This document shows, in pieces, positions 49,177-58,498 of a stretch of DNA of 64,000 nucleotides. This DNA is from Chitinilyticum piscinae (GTDB taxonomy: Bacteria > Pseudomonadota > Gammaproteobacteria > Burkholderiales > Chitinibacteraceae), in assembly GCF_015223195.1 (NCBI RefSeq), contig NZ_JADFUA010000005.1, positions 186,001 to 250,000 of the forward strand, given 5' to 3'. Below the pieces are notes generated by a model that made no database searches, was not told where the DNA came from, and worked only from the letters and a program-made list of their open reading frames with translations. The translations under genes were made by a program, and so were the position numbers. Numbering within the stretch: the stretch's first letter is position 1; each line of letters begins with the position of its first letter.

Positions 49177-50508
49177 TCAAGCGCCTGCCACCGTCATGCT
49201 CTCGATCAAGACCGAACCCACCCGGCGCGAACTGCCGGGCAGTACATCATCACCAATGGCGACGATCTGGCGGAACATGTCGCGCAAATTGCCGGCAATG
49301 GTGATCTCCTCGACCGGATACTGGATCTGGCCATTCTCCACCCAGAACCCGGCCGCACCTCGCGAATAATCGCCGGTAACCAGATTGATGCCATGCCCCA
49401 GCAGTTCGGTCACATACAGGCCTGTGCCAAGCTCGCGCAGCAGCGCATCGGCCTTGTGCGTGGCCGGAACAATCAGGTTGTGGGCACCACCGGCGTTGCC
49501 CGTGGTCTGCATTCCGAGCTTGCGGGCAGAATAGCTACCCAGGAAATACCCTTTCAGGATACCTGCTTCGACCACATTGCGCCGGCGCGTGGCCACCCCT
49601 TCGCTGTCAAAGGCGCCGCTTGCCATGCCGCGCGGCAGGAACGGGTCTTCGATGATGGAAACACAGGGTGCAAAAACCTGTGTTTCCAGACTGTCGAGCA
49701 GGAAGCTTGCCTTGCGGTACAGACTGCTGCCACTGACCGCGCTGACCCACTGGCCAATCAGCGAGCCGGCCAGGGGCGCCTCGAACAATACCGGATACTG
49801 GCCGGTTTTCACCCGTCGTGCGCCCAGTCGGCGCACCGTGCGTTCACCGGCACGCCGGCCCACCCACTCGGGCGAGCCGAGATCGGCCCGGGCGCGAGCC
49901 ACGTCATACCAGTAATCCCGCTGCATCCCGACGCCATCCCCGGCGATCACGGCGGCGGACAGGCTGTAGCGCGTATTCATGCCGCCGCCGGCAAAGCCCA
50001 GCGAATTGGCGTAGACCCAGTTGGCGGCATTGGCACTGACGCTGCCGCCTTCCGAATTGCAGATGCGCGGATCAACCGCCCGTGCGGCGGCTTCACACGC
50101 CTGCGCGGCGGCAATGGCGGCCTCAACCGGCAGTGTTTCCGGATGGTACAGGTCATAGTCGGCAAAATTGCGGGCAAACAGTGCGGGATCCGCCAGCCCG
50201 GCAAACGGGTCAGCCGCCGTATGACGGGCAATCGCCAGTGCTGCTGCCACTGTATCGCGCAAGGCTATCGCGGAAAAATCCGAGGTACTGGCGTGGCCGC
50301 GCTGCTGCCCCAGATAAACCGATACGCCAACCCCCTTGTCACGGTTGTATTCCAGCGTTTCCACTTCACCCATGCGCACGGACACGTTGAGCCCGCAACC
50401 TTCGGAGATTTCGACATCACAGGCACTGGCGCCCTGCTGGTGCGCTTCGGCCAGCACGAGTTGGGCGAGATCATGCAATTGCTGCTGGGTATAACTGAAT
50501 TCGGACAC
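49177..50508 (-). CDS. pmbA: PmbA/TldE metalloprotease subunit
   Basis: A 443-residue protein of the TldD/TldE pair, which processes small peptides such as microcins and antitoxins. It begins DLAQLVLAEAHQQGASACDVEISEGCGLNVSVRMGEVETLEYNRDKGVGVSVYLGQQ and ends GINLVTGDYSRGAAGFWVENGQIQYPVEEITIAGNLRDMF, the conserved C-terminal PmbA motif. TldD is not in the window. It is divergent from darP, the common betaproteobacterial and gammaproteobacterial arrangement. Confidence 0.94.
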   Translation of the reverse strand: MSEFSYTQQQLHDLAQLVLAEAHQQGASACDVEISEGCGLNVSVRMGEVETLEYNRDKGVGVSVYLGQQRGHASTSDFSAIALRDTVAAALAIARHTAADPFAGLADPALFARNFADYDLYHPETLPVEAAIAAAQACEAAARAVDPRICNSEGGSVSANAANWVYANSLGFAGGGMNTRYSLSAAVIAGDGVGMQRDYWYDVARARADLGSPEWVGRRAGERTVRRLGARRVKTGQYPVLFEAPLAGSLIGQWVSAVSGSSLYRKASFLLDSLETQVFAPCVSIIEDPFLPRGMASGAFDSEGVATRRRNVVEAGILKGYFLGSYSARKLGMQTTGNAGGAHNLIVPATHKADALLRELGTGLYVTELLGHGINLVTGDYSRGAAGFWVENGQIQYPVEEITIAGNLRDMFRQIVAIGDDVLPGSSRRVGSVLIESMTVAGA

Positions 50509-50592
50509 GCTGCGGATTTCCCTTGTGAGGCGATGGGCAAAGTAGCCCGGAGCAAATTTGCTATCATAACTCTTTTGTCAGCCCATTCCGCC

Positions 50593-51168
50593 ATGAATCA
50601 GCAATTTGAACACGACGACGACATCGAACCGGCGAGCAAGAGCCAGCTCAAACGCGAGAGCGAGGAGCTGCAGGCGCTGGGCGAAAAACTGATCCCGCTG
50701 GATCGCAAACAGCTGGAATCACTCAACCTGCCCGACAAACTGTTCGAAGCACTGCTGGAAGCCAAACGCCTCAAGGCGCATGGCGCCATCGCGCGTCACA
50801 AGCAATTCATCGGCAAACTGATGCGTCAGGTGGACCCGGCCCCCATCCATGCACTGCTGGACAAGCTCGCGGGCGTGTCCGACACCCACAACGCGTGGTT
50901 GCACGGGCTGGAGCGCCAGCGTGATCGCTTGCTGAACGATCCGAAGGCGCTGGAAGCCCTGATCGGCGAACATCCGGATCTGGATGTCCAGCAATTGCGC
51001 CAGCTGATCCGCAATGCCCAGAAAGAAAAAGCCAGCCTTGGCACACCCAAGCCCCTGCCGATGAAGGCGTATCGCGAGCTGTTCAAGCTGCTCAAGCAGT
51101 TCAACCCCGAGCCGCCAATCCCCGGGGTTCTGCGCAGCGATGATGATGACTTCGATGCTGACGAATAA
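50593..51168 (+). CDS. darP: DarP/YjgA ribosome-associated protein (DUF615)
   Basis: A 191-residue protein of the YjgA family, a late 50S-subunit assembly factor. It opens with the acidic stretch HDDDIEPASKSQLKRESEELQALGEKLIPLDRKQLESLNLPDKLFEALLEAKRLKAHGAIARHKQFIGKLMRQVD, the family signature. The frame is open far upstream but only this part is coding; ATG 50593 is the start. It is divergent from pmbA and overlaps the HAD gene behind it. Confidence 0.93.
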   Translation: MNQQFEHDDDIEPASKSQLKRESEELQALGEKLIPLDRKQLESLNLPDKLFEALLEAKRLKAHGAIARHKQFIGKLMRQVDPAPIHALLDKLAGVSDTHNAWLHGLERQRDRLLNDPKALEALIGEHPDLDVQQLRQLIRNAQKEKASLGTPKPLPMKAYRELFKLLKQFNPEPPIPGVLRSDDDDFDADE

Positions 51169-51817
51169 GCACAGCTGGCAGATCCGTGCGCTGCTGTTCG
51201 ATATGGATGGCACGCTGGTCGACTCCACGCCCTGCATCGAAGGACTCTGGACGCACTGGGCCTTGCGGCATCAGCTTGACCCGGCGGCAGTACTGCGTGA
51301 AGTCCACGGCCGGCGGGGTGTCGAGACCATCCGCATCGTCGCGCCGCATCTGGATGCCGAACAGGAAGTCCGGCAACTGCTCGCCGAGGAGGCCAGAACA
51401 CTCGATGGCACCATGGCTATGCCCGGCGCAGCCGACTTTCTGGCGCAACTTGCCGGACTGAACTGGGCCGTAGTCACCTCGGCTCCAGCAGACCTTGCCC
51501 GGGCCAAGCTGCAATACGCCGGCCTGCCACTGCCTGCACGTCTGATCGGTGCGGATGAAGTGAGCGCCGGCAAGCCCGATCCTGCCCCCTATCTGGCCGG
51601 CGCAGCTAGCTGCGGCGTTGCCGCTTCCGAGTGTCTGGCCTTCGAGGATGCCGCCAGCGGCATTGCTTCTGCTTGCGCAGCCGGCATGCCGGTGATTGTA
51701 ATGCAGCACCACCATACACCAGCCGGCCTCCCTCACCCCTGTATTGCTTCCTTCGCGCAGCTTGCGCTGACGCACCAGGATGGCTGGTTCACCATTAATC
51801 TGAAGGACGCTCCATGA
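51155..51817 (+). CDS. HAD-superfamily sugar-phosphatase-like protein
   Basis: A 220-residue subfamily IA HAD hydrolase. Motif I is FDMDGTLVDSTPCIE, motif II VTSAPADLA, the Lys motif GKPDPAPYL and motif IV FEDAASGIASACAAGM. The HGRRGVETIRIVAPHL element occurs in glycerol-3-phosphate phosphatase and YfbT-like enzymes. The start at ATG 51155 overlaps the end of darP; an in-frame ATG at 51140 also exists. It overlaps the carboxylesterase by four bases. Confidence 0.85.
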   Translation: MLTNKHSWQIRALLFDMDGTLVDSTPCIEGLWTHWALRHQLDPAAVLREVHGRRGVETIRIVAPHLDAEQEVRQLLAEEARTLDGTMAMPGAADFLAQLAGLNWAVVTSAPADLARAKLQYAGLPLPARLIGADEVSAGKPDPAPYLAGAASCGVAASECLAFEDAASGIASACAAGMPVIVMQHHHTPAGLPHPCIASFAQLALTHQDGWFTINLKDAP

Positions 51818-52494
51818 GTACCCCCGAATTATTGCCCTGCGTGGAAATCGAGACCGGTAGCAATCCCCGGCATACGGTGATCTGGTTGCACGGACTGGGC
51901 GCCGACGGCAACGATTTCGCGCCGGTCGTTCCCGAACTGGGTTTGCCGGAGAATCTGCCTGTCCGCTTTCTCTTCCCCCATGCCCCCTACCAGCCAGTGA
52001 GCTGCAATAACGGCTATGTGATGCGCGCTTGGTATGACATCCTGTATTTCGAGGACATCAAGCGTCACGCCGATGTCACGGGGGTCAAGGCCACACTGGA
52101 TGCCATTGCGGCACTGATTGCCGCAGAAAATGCCCGCGGCATTCCCAGCAGCCAGATCGTGCTGGCAGGTTTCTCACAAGGGGGGGCCATTGCCTATACC
52201 GCCGGCCTGCTACATAGCGAAAAGCTGGCCGGGATCGTGGCACTGTCGACCTATCTGCCTGCGCCAGAACTGCTGGACAATGCCGGTACTCGCGAGGCCA
52301 ACGCCACTACCCCCGTCATGGCCTGCCATGGCAGCCACGATCCGGTCGTCCCGGTGCAACTGGGTCTGCAGGCCTACGAAACGGTAAAAGGCTTCGGCAA
52401 TCCGGCGAGCTGGCACACCTGGCCGATCCAGCATTCGGTATGCCTGCCGGAAATCCAGCTAATCGGACAATTCCTGACCAGGGTATTGGCATAA
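51814..52494 (+). CDS. Alpha/beta-hydrolase carboxylesterase (acyl-protein thioesterase-like)
   Basis: A 226-residue esterase of the APT/phospholipase-carboxylesterase family. It has VIWLHGLGADGNDF, FPHAPYQPV, the nucleophile Ser121 in AGFSQGGAIAYTAG, catalytic Asp in CHGSHDPVVP and His in PIQHSVCLPEI. It hydrolyses short-chain esters or acyl thioesters. It overlaps the HAD gene stop (ATGA) and ends at a strong terminator. The physiological substrate is unknown. Confidence 0.9.
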   Translation: MSTPELLPCVEIETGSNPRHTVIWLHGLGADGNDFAPVVPELGLPENLPVRFLFPHAPYQPVSCNNGYVMRAWYDILYFEDIKRHADVTGVKATLDAIAALIAAENARGIPSSQIVLAGFSQGGAIAYTAGLLHSEKLAGIVALSTYLPAPELLDNAGTREANATTPVMACHGSHDPVVPVQLGLQAYETVKGFGNPASWHTWPIQHSVCLPEIQLIGQFLTRVLA

Positions 52495-52508
52495 AGACCA
52501 GCAAAATC

Positions 52509-52539
52509 AAAAAGCCGGGGCAGATACCCCGGCTTTTTT
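52509..52539. terminator. Bidirectional terminator between the carboxylesterase and the 575-residue protein gene
   Basis: AAAAAGCCGGGG (52509-52520) pairs with CCCCGGCTTTTTT (52527-52539) around CAGATA. Poly-A on the left and poly-T on the right give a terminator for both converging transcripts. Confidence 0.92.
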
Positions 52540-52551
52540 GTCAAATCCTGC

Positions 52552-54279
52552 TCAACTTTCCTGGCGCAGAACGTTGACGGAGACCCAGATCCAGTCGGTG
52601 CCCTTTTCCAGCAGGGATCCCAAACTGACCGAAAAGACCTTGTCACGCGCCTGCACCTTGTAGATACGCTCGGCGGCGTAATCTGCCGAATGCATCAACA
52701 GGGTATTCACATTGGCACCATCGATCTGGTGCGGGATATACATCGCGGTACGGACATTCTTCAGATCGATGTGGCCGGTGTAGCCGATCTCATCAACGGT
52801 AATGTGTTCAAGCCGATCCAGGGTATCGGAATACAGGCTGACCGCTACCGGGGTACTGCTCAAGCGCTGAACCCCTGCATAGACTTCATCATCGCTGGTG
52901 CGTTGCAGGCGCCGCACAATGCCGATCTGCCAGTTGGCATCGGTATCGAAGCGGACCCCCAGCAGCAGACCCGGCCGGATCCACTCGCATTCCGACAAGC
53001 GCAGATGGGCGCCAAACCCGCCATCGCTTTCATTTTCGACCAGCCACGTCGACCACTCCGGCAGCTTGCTCTGCAAGGTCTGCGGCGCAGCGGCAGCCGC
53101 CATGCCGCTGGCAGGGCGGTTGCGGGTTCGCGTCGACACAAAGCCATAAAGACGCATGTCCATGATCTCGTCGTAATCGACCTGGCTCTTGGTCTCTGCC
53201 GGCTGGCGACTGTATTTCTCATTGTCAGCGCGGACATGCCGGCAAACCTTGTCAAGTCCGTATAGCACATCCGCCGATTTGGACACCTTGACCCGCTCAC
53301 TGCGCTGGATCTGGCTATTGCGCATATGCATGGTCCAGAATACTTCCAGGTGCTTGAGCAATTCCAGAGTGCCGGGCCCGCGGGCATCAGGACCAAGCCC
53401 CAGCGAAGCCGGCGAGGTGCCCGCCTCCAGCTTCTGGATAATTTCCGCCACACCATGTGTCAGTTCATGCAGGCTGAGATAGCGCAGGGTTTCCACGCCC
53501 TCGGTCGCGGATATCTTCTGCAGGCCACTTGGATCTTGCAGATTGACACACAGATGATGCACATCAGCCTGGTACTTACGGGCCAGCTGCAACAACTTCG
53601 ACCATTGCTCCAGCCACAGATCCACGGTGTGCAGTTGCCGGACCGTCAGATTGTTATTGGCAACGGAATTGAGCAGCAGAAGTTGCAGATATTCGTCAGC
53701 ACACGATGTGACATGCACACTGGTCGTCTGGTACAGCTTGAACGGATTGCTATCAGCACCTGAAATTTCCGATAGCCGATACAGCTGATGCGCCAGGGTC
53801 CAGAGCTTGGTCGGCGCCTTTTCAAAGCGGAAGTAATGCCATTTGGCTTCAATGCCCAGATAGTGAAGACTGCGAGCCCAGATCACCGGCATTACCGGTT
53901 CAAGCTGTGCACTGAGTGCCTCGCCGAAATCTGCCTGGATGAAGCGCTGATAAATCTCCGCCATGTCCCGTGCGTAATGAACAATCTCTTTCCAGAGTTT
54001 CTGTTCGAGCTCCTTGGGCATGCGGGGATTGCTGATGTACTGATAACAAAGCGCCTCGTAGGCTTCCTGCGCAAAATCATCCAGCTCCATCAGGGCATCA
54101 AGGGCATCCTTGCTGGTAGCCCCCGATGTAACCAGAAAGTCGCTGACCACATCGTGGACTTTGCCACACCGGGAGGACGGATCCAGCAGTTCGATTTTCT
54201 TTAACCATGGATGCAGCGCTTTCAAGGAAGCAAGCGGTGTTTTCTCCTTGGCAAACAGGGAGGACAGTCGATCAAGCAT
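52552..54279 (-). CDS. Conserved hypothetical cytoplasmic protein, 575 residues
   Basis: I do not recognise this family. The sequence is mostly helical to about residue 400 (for example ALMELDDFAQEAYEALCYQYISNPRMPKELEQKLWKEIVHYARDMAEIYQRFIQADF). Then comes a beta-rich stretch (GGFGAHLRLSECEWIRPGLLLGVRFDTDANWQIGIVRRLQRTSDDEVYAGVQRLSSTPVAV) that resembles PilZ-like c-di-GMP-binding beta barrels, although the RxxxR...D/NxSxxG signature is not evident. It lacks membrane segments. It is preceded by a STAS-like gene in the same direction, so a regulatory pair is possible. Confidence 0.65.
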   Translation of the reverse strand: MLDRLSSLFAKEKTPLASLKALHPWLKKIELLDPSSRCGKVHDVVSDFLVTSGATSKDALDALMELDDFAQEAYEALCYQYISNPRMPKELEQKLWKEIVHYARDMAEIYQRFIQADFGEALSAQLEPVMPVIWARSLHYLGIEAKWHYFRFEKAPTKLWTLAHQLYRLSEISGADSNPFKLYQTTSVHVTSCADEYLQLLLLNSVANNNLTVRQLHTVDLWLEQWSKLLQLARKYQADVHHLCVNLQDPSGLQKISATEGVETLRYLSLHELTHGVAEIIQKLEAGTSPASLGLGPDARGPGTLELLKHLEVFWTMHMRNSQIQRSERVKVSKSADVLYGLDKVCRHVRADNEKYSRQPAETKSQVDYDEIMDMRLYGFVSTRTRNRPASGMAAAAAPQTLQSKLPEWSTWLVENESDGGFGAHLRLSECEWIRPGLLLGVRFDTDANWQIGIVRRLQRTSDDEVYAGVQRLSSTPVAVSLYSDTLDRLEHITVDEIGYTGHIDLKNVRTAMYIPHQIDGANVNTLLMHSADYAAERIYKVQARDKVFSVSLGSLLEKGTDWIWVSVNVLRQES

Positions 54280-54314
54280 GGTTCAGAACCTTAATGCAGC
54301 AATGTTGGATCATT

Positions 54315-54659
54315 CTATTCGGCCAGCCAGTCCATCGCGGGCTGCAATTCCTCGAAGACTTCGATCTCTGATTCCGCAATCATCCGGTTTAGCCATACCG
54401 ACCAGGTCACCCACTGGTCGGACGATACAATCGCGACCTTCTCGAATTGCTGGCGGTGGGCCTGCAGGAATCGCACTTCTTCCAGAGCCATATCGATCGT
54501 GTATGTAACCATATCCGAGAGATCAAGCAGCAGCTTTGCTCGCCCCTGCTGTCGAATGTCATACAGAACTTCCTCTTCAAACTGACGAAAATCCTGTACC
54601 GTAAATTCACCCAGCACGGTCGCAAGCACAGAGCCTTGTTCATGCGTAACAGTAATCAT
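54315..54659 (-). CDS. SpoIIAA-like/STAS-SEC14 domain protein
   Basis: A 114-residue single-domain protein with the SpoIIAA-like (STAS/SEC14) pattern: ITVTHEQGSVLATVLGEFTVQDFRQFEEEVLYDIRQQGRAKLLLDLSDMVTYTIDMALEEVRFLQAHRQQFEKVAIVS. The LLLDLSD core strand is typical. It could be an anti-anti-sigma or ligand-binding module; there is no conserved phosphorylatable Ser pattern that I can fix. It lies 35 bases upstream of the 575-residue gene. Confidence 0.7.
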   Translation of the reverse strand: MITVTHEQGSVLATVLGEFTVQDFRQFEEEVLYDIRQQGRAKLLLDLSDMVTYTIDMALEEVRFLQAHRQQFEKVAIVSSDQWVTWSVWLNRMIAESEIEVFEELQPAMDWLAE

Positions 54660-54710
54660 GCGACACCTCCTCTGGCTGAGACAAGTCCTTCAACTTGATT
54701 CAGGATAGCG

Positions 54711-55490
54711 TCAAGGAGTCCCTTTTACCAGCCTGCCGGCTCCGAAACCCGAGGCATCATCGGCGATGGCAAGCAGATCTCGCATCATCAGTCGTGTTTG
54801 CAAGGGCGAGTCATCCAGCAAAACCGCAGCCAGCACGTCGCGCATAAAGCCCTTCAGTTCATGCATCTGCCTTTCGTCCAGCGCCTGCTCCCGAGAAAAG
54901 CCCAGCAAAACTGCCCCGCCCGCGCCGTCAGCGAGTGTCTCATGAACACCACGCTCAAGACTGAAGGCATAGCGCTTGTGAACAAGCACCGGCTCGCCCG
55001 CCGAAGTCTGCCCCCACTCGATACCGAAACCGCAGGACTCGAGCAACGCGCGCTCGAAACGACGCAGGGCTGCTTCCAGCATCAGCGGTTTGTCATGCGG
55101 AATTCTGGACAGCTCCAGCAGCAAACGATAATAGGCAGCAAAAACCTCGGGGTGTGCCACCTCCCGGGTCATGCTCCGCTGGATCAATTCGGTCGCATAC
55201 AGGCCGCATAGCAGTCCACGTCCCGCCAGTTGCGCCATACCCGGCTGCCACGCCGCGGCATGCAGGGTCTTGACCTCGCCCGCGCCAAACCAATCGAGTA
55301 GCAAAGGCTGTTGTGCGAGCAGCACGCTGCGCAATTGGGACCCTGGTCGCTGTACGCCACGCGCAACCAGCATGACACGACCATGGTCGCGGGAAAATAC
55401 ATCGAGCAGCCGGCTGGTTTCGCGATAGGGGTATTGATGAAGGATAAAGGCCGGCTGCTGGTTGATCCGGGGCGCGCCGCGGGCTTTCAT
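54711..55490 (-). CDS. recO: RecO, DNA repair protein
   Basis: A 259-residue recombination mediator that loads RecA together with RecR. The N-terminal OB fold reads QPAFILHQYPYRETSRLLDVFSRDHGRVMLVARGVQRPGSQLRSVLLAQQPLLLDWFG, the standard start. The C-terminal helical domain contains GFGIEWG. The four-Cys zinc motif of some RecO proteins is absent. It follows era with a six-base gap, as in the era-recO arrangement. Confidence 0.94.
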   Translation of the reverse strand: MKARGAPRINQQPAFILHQYPYRETSRLLDVFSRDHGRVMLVARGVQRPGSQLRSVLLAQQPLLLDWFGAGEVKTLHAAAWQPGMAQLAGRGLLCGLYATELIQRSMTREVAHPEVFAAYYRLLLELSRIPHDKPLMLEAALRRFERALLESCGFGIEWGQTSAGEPVLVHKRYAFSLERGVHETLADGAGGAVLLGFSREQALDERQMHELKGFMRDVLAAVLLDDSPLQTRLMMRDLLAIADDASGFGAGRLVKGTP

Positions 55491-55496
55491 TTCAGA

Positions 55497-56417
55497 TCAT
55501 TCAAATCCGAACTGACGCAATAACCGGGTATCGTCAGCCCAGCCAGTCTTCACCTTGACCCATACCTCAAGGTAGACCTTGGCATCGAACAACTGCTCCA
55601 TGTCCTTGCGCGCCTCAGTGGCAATACGCTTGAGCTTTTCGCCATTTTTGCCGATCAGGATGGCCTTCTGGCTATCGCGGTCAACCCACACTGCAGCAAA
55701 GATCCGCCGCAATTCCTGGCCCCTGGCGGTTTGCTCTTCGTCGAATTTTTCAATTTCGACCGTCATGGCATAGGGCAATTCATCACCCAGAGTACGGAAA
55801 ATTTTCTCCCGTACGATTTCTGCGGCAAGGAAGCGCTCGTTGCGATCAGTCACCTGATCTTCGGCATAGAATGGCTCTGACTGAGGCAGCAAAGGCTCGA
55901 CCGCCTGCTGCAAAATATCCAGCTTCAACCCACGCAGTGCCGATAGAGGCACGATTGCGGAAAAATCACGCAGCGCGGCAAGCCGCTCGATAAATGGCAA
56001 CAATGCGGCTTTGTCGGCCAGGGTATCGATCTTGTTGATCACCAGAACAACCGGAATGCCCTGGGGCAACAATTGCAGTACCGCTTCATCCTCGGCACTG
56101 AAACGCCCTGCCTCCACGACAAAGAGAATTGCATCCACATCTGCAAGTGTGGAGGTAACATTGCGGTTCATTGCCTGATTGAGTGCATTGCGGTAGCGGC
56201 GCTGAAAACCGGGGGTATCCACAAAGACAAACTGCGCGGAGTCTGTGGTCAGCACGCCGGTAATGCGGTGCCGCGTCGTCTGGGCCTTGCGCGAGGTGAT
56301 ACTCAGCTTCATGCCGATCAGGTGATTCAGCAGCGTTGATTTGCCAACATTCGGTCGTCCCACAATCGCGACAAAACCACAGCGATAGTCGGGGGGTACA
56401 ACTACATTCTCAGTCAT
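55497..56417 (-). CDS. era: GTPase Era
   Basis: A 306-residue GTPase that binds 16S rRNA and aids 30S maturation. G1 is GRPNVGKST at about 20-28, the switch is [13 protein letters not shown]3 is FVDTPGFQ, G4 is VINKID and the C-terminal KH domain includes [42 protein letters not shown]. Its start overlaps the rnc stop by four bases. Confidence 0.96.
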   Translation of the reverse strand: MTENVVVPPDYRCGFVAIVGRPNVGKSTLLNHLIGMKLSITSRKAQTTRHRITGVLTTDSAQFVFVDTPGFQRRYRNALNQAMNRNVTSTLADVDAILFVVEAGRFSAEDEAVLQLLPQGIPVVLVINKIDTLADKAALLPFIERLAALRDFSAIVPLSALRGLKLDILQQAVEPLLPQSEPFYAEDQVTDRNERFLAAEIVREKIFRTLGDELPYAMTVEIEKFDEEQTARGQELRRIFAAVWVDRDSQKAILIGKNGEKLKRIATEARKDMEQLFDAKVYLEVWVKVKTGWADDTRLLRQFGFE

Positions 56418-57124
56418 TTCATCACCAGCTTTTTGCCTGGAAAAGTTTCGCGCAACTGCTGCAGGGCATTGCCTGCCGCCTGCTGCTCGGCAGCGCGTTT
56501 ACTCGTCGATTTGCCTATCGTGATCACCCTGAGCTTCGGAATCGAACAACTGACTTCGAACAGTTGCTCGGGTGACTCGCCCGTCATGGCAAGCAAGACA
56601 TACTGTGGCAGATCCTGCTTGCGGGCTTGCAGCCACTCCTGCAGCGCTGTCTTGGGATCTTTACCCGCCGTTGCCGGATCAATCGCCGCGATTCTGGGCA
56701 TGAAGAGCTTTGCTATCACAGGCTCCAGCGCCTGCAAGCCGCCATCAAGCCAGATCGCCCCGAGCACGGCTTCGAGCGCATCCGCCAGGATGGATGGTCG
56801 GCGAAATCCGCCACTTTTTAGCTCGCCCTCACCAAGGCGGATAAATTCGCCAAGTTTCAAAGCAAACGCAATTTCCGCCAAACCCTCCTGACAGACCAGC
56901 CGGGCACGGATCCGCGAAAGATCTCCTTCTGGGAGGTCAGGGAAAAACGAAAATAACGCTCTGGCAACCAGTGCATTGAGTATGCCGTCCCCCACAAACT
57001 CCAGCCGCTCGTTATGCACCGCCGAATGACTGCGATGCGTCAGCGCCTGCTTGAGTAATGCCGGCTCAGAAAAAACATAACCGAGCGCCTTTTCCAGACG
57101 CTCGGCAGGTAAAAAAACAGCCAA
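56414..57124 (-). CDS. rnc: Ribonuclease III
   Basis: A 236-residue double-strand-specific endoribonuclease. The catalytic region is [30 protein letters not shown]. The C-terminal dsRBD has [69 protein letters not shown]. It processes rRNA and regulates mRNAs. It lies between DUF4845 and era in the conserved lepB-DUF4845-rnc-era order. Confidence 0.96.
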   Translation of the reverse strand: MAVFLPAERLEKALGYVFSEPALLKQALTHRSHSAVHNERLEFVGDGILNALVARALFSFFPDLPEGDLSRIRARLVCQEGLAEIAFALKLGEFIRLGEGELKSGGFRRPSILADALEAVLGAIWLDGGLQALEPVIAKLFMPRIAAIDPATAGKDPKTALQEWLQARKQDLPQYVLLAMTGESPEQLFEVSCSIPKLRVITIGKSTSKRAAEQQAAGNALQQLRETFPGKKLVMK

Positions 57125-57148
57125 TCTATTTATCCAGACAGTGAAAAA

Positions 57149-57511
57149 TCATTCGCCCTTGGCTTTGGAACTCGCTTCGAAGCTGAACAGCAAACTTACA
57201 TTGGCAACAACCGGAACAACCTGCTCGTAACTGACCGATACCACCAGAGCACCACCGGAATTGTTGATCACCAGATCCTGCGGGTTCACCGCCTTGATGT
57301 ATTCGATTTCGGCATGGCGCGCAAATGAACCACGAATTTCGTCAGGCGCTTTGCCGACCCCATCACGTGCCACCGAATTGATGGCTTTCTTGATGGTGAA
57401 AAATTCGAGGTAGGCAGGAACAACCTTGAATGCCAGTACCGCTGCCAAGGCAACGAAAATCGCGATGATGATGAAGCCCACAAAGGAAATGCCGGATTGT
57501 TTTTTCAGCAT
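57149..57511 (-). CDS. DUF4845 small membrane protein
   Basis: A 120-residue protein with one N-terminal membrane helix (GISFVGFIIIAIFVALAAVLAFKVVPAYLEFFTIKKAINSVARDGVGKAPDEIRGSFARHAEIEYIKAVNPQDLVI), which is the DUF4845 signature. It is always found between lepB and rnc in betaproteobacteria and gammaproteobacteria. The function is unknown. The ATG at 57511 is preferred over 57520 because MLKKQSGISFVGF is the family start. Confidence 0.88.
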   Translation of the reverse strand: MLKKQSGISFVGFIIIAIFVALAAVLAFKVVPAYLEFFTIKKAINSVARDGVGKAPDEIRGSFARHAEIEYIKAVNPQDLVINNSGGALVVSVSYEQVVPVVANVSLLFSFEASSKAKGE

Positions 57512-57521
57512 GAAAGTCACC

Positions 57522-58481
57522 CTAGTCTATCGATTTGCCGATTCGCGCCAGCTCTTTGAGATTGAGCCAGATCAACGAAGCCTTGCCGACGATATTAGCC
57601 TCCGGAACGAAACCCCAGTAACGACTATCGGCGCTATTGTCGCGATTATCACCCATCATGAAGTAATGCCCGTCCGGAACACGACACGCAAAGCCCGCTT
57701 CATCATAGCGGCAATTCTCTTCACGCCCCGGAAAATCAGCAACTCGCGCTAGACGCAGTACCGACTCGCGCGGATCGCGCAAGGTGCTGTAGCTGTGCTC
57801 GCCCAGTTTTTCCTTGAATACATCGACAGAGCGGATGGCTTCATCAATATAGGTATAGCTGCCAGCCGCCTCGACCGGAACCGCCTTGCCGTTGATACTG
57901 AGTTGCTTGTCACGGTATTCGACCAAGTCACCGGGCAGACCGATGACCCGCTTGATGTAGTTTTCCTTGGGGTTCTGCGGATACAGAAACACCATGACGT
58001 CGCCATGCTCGGGTTTGCCAACCGGAATAAAGACATTGTTCAGAACCGGCACGCGTAGACCGTAGGCAAACTTGTTAACCAGAATGAAGTCGCCGACAAC
58101 CAGCCCAGAGCGCATCGACGAAGAAGGAATCTGGTAGGGCTCGGCCACAAATGCCCGCAACAGGAAAACCACCAGAAACACCGGGAAGAAGCCTCTGCCG
58201 ATTTCCGCCCAAGCGGGGGCAAACTCGTCCTTGCCGCGTTTTCTGGCCAGTACAAATTTGTCCAGCACCCAGATGACGCCAAACAGAATCACAAACAGCA
58301 AGAATGCGGCCGCAATCGTCGTGTACTGCACGGCCAATACGAACAAGCCGGCCAGCCCCGACATGTAGCCGTATTGCACCATCTGCGGAGGCTCATCCTT
58401 GATGCGCTCCTGCTTCTGCCCGATTACCACCAGTACGGGTGCCAGCACCAGCAGTACAGCACCGATCAACAACCAGTTCAT
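57522..58481 (-). CDS. lepB: LepB, signal peptidase I
   Basis: A 319-residue inner-membrane serine protease that removes signal peptides. Two membrane helices lie in the first 70 residues. The catalytic Ser122 is in QIPSSSMRSGLVVGDFILVNKFAYGLRVPV, with a Lys in NYIKRVIGLPGDLVEYRDKQLSING and the C-terminal box GHYFMMGDNRDNSADSRYWGFVPEANIVGKASLIW. It follows lepA as in most proteobacteria. Confidence 0.96.
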   Translation of the reverse strand: MNWLLIGAVLLVLAPVLVVIGQKQERIKDEPPQMVQYGYMSGLAGLFVLAVQYTTIAAAFLLFVILFGVIWVLDKFVLARKRGKDEFAPAWAEIGRGFFPVFLVVFLLRAFVAEPYQIPSSSMRSGLVVGDFILVNKFAYGLRVPVLNNVFIPVGKPEHGDVMVFLYPQNPKENYIKRVIGLPGDLVEYRDKQLSINGKAVPVEAAGSYTYIDEAIRSVDVFKEKLGEHSYSTLRDPRESVLRLARVADFPGREENCRYDEAGFACRVPDGHYFMMGDNRDNSADSRYWGFVPEANIVGKASLIWLNLKELARIGKSID

Positions 58482-58498
58482 CCTCGTCCCCTGCGCGT

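Noticed and set aside
49393-50592. A long plus-strand frame continuing upstream of darP
   Set aside because: It is opposite pmbA and has no protein-like sequence; only the part from ATG 50593 matches DarP.
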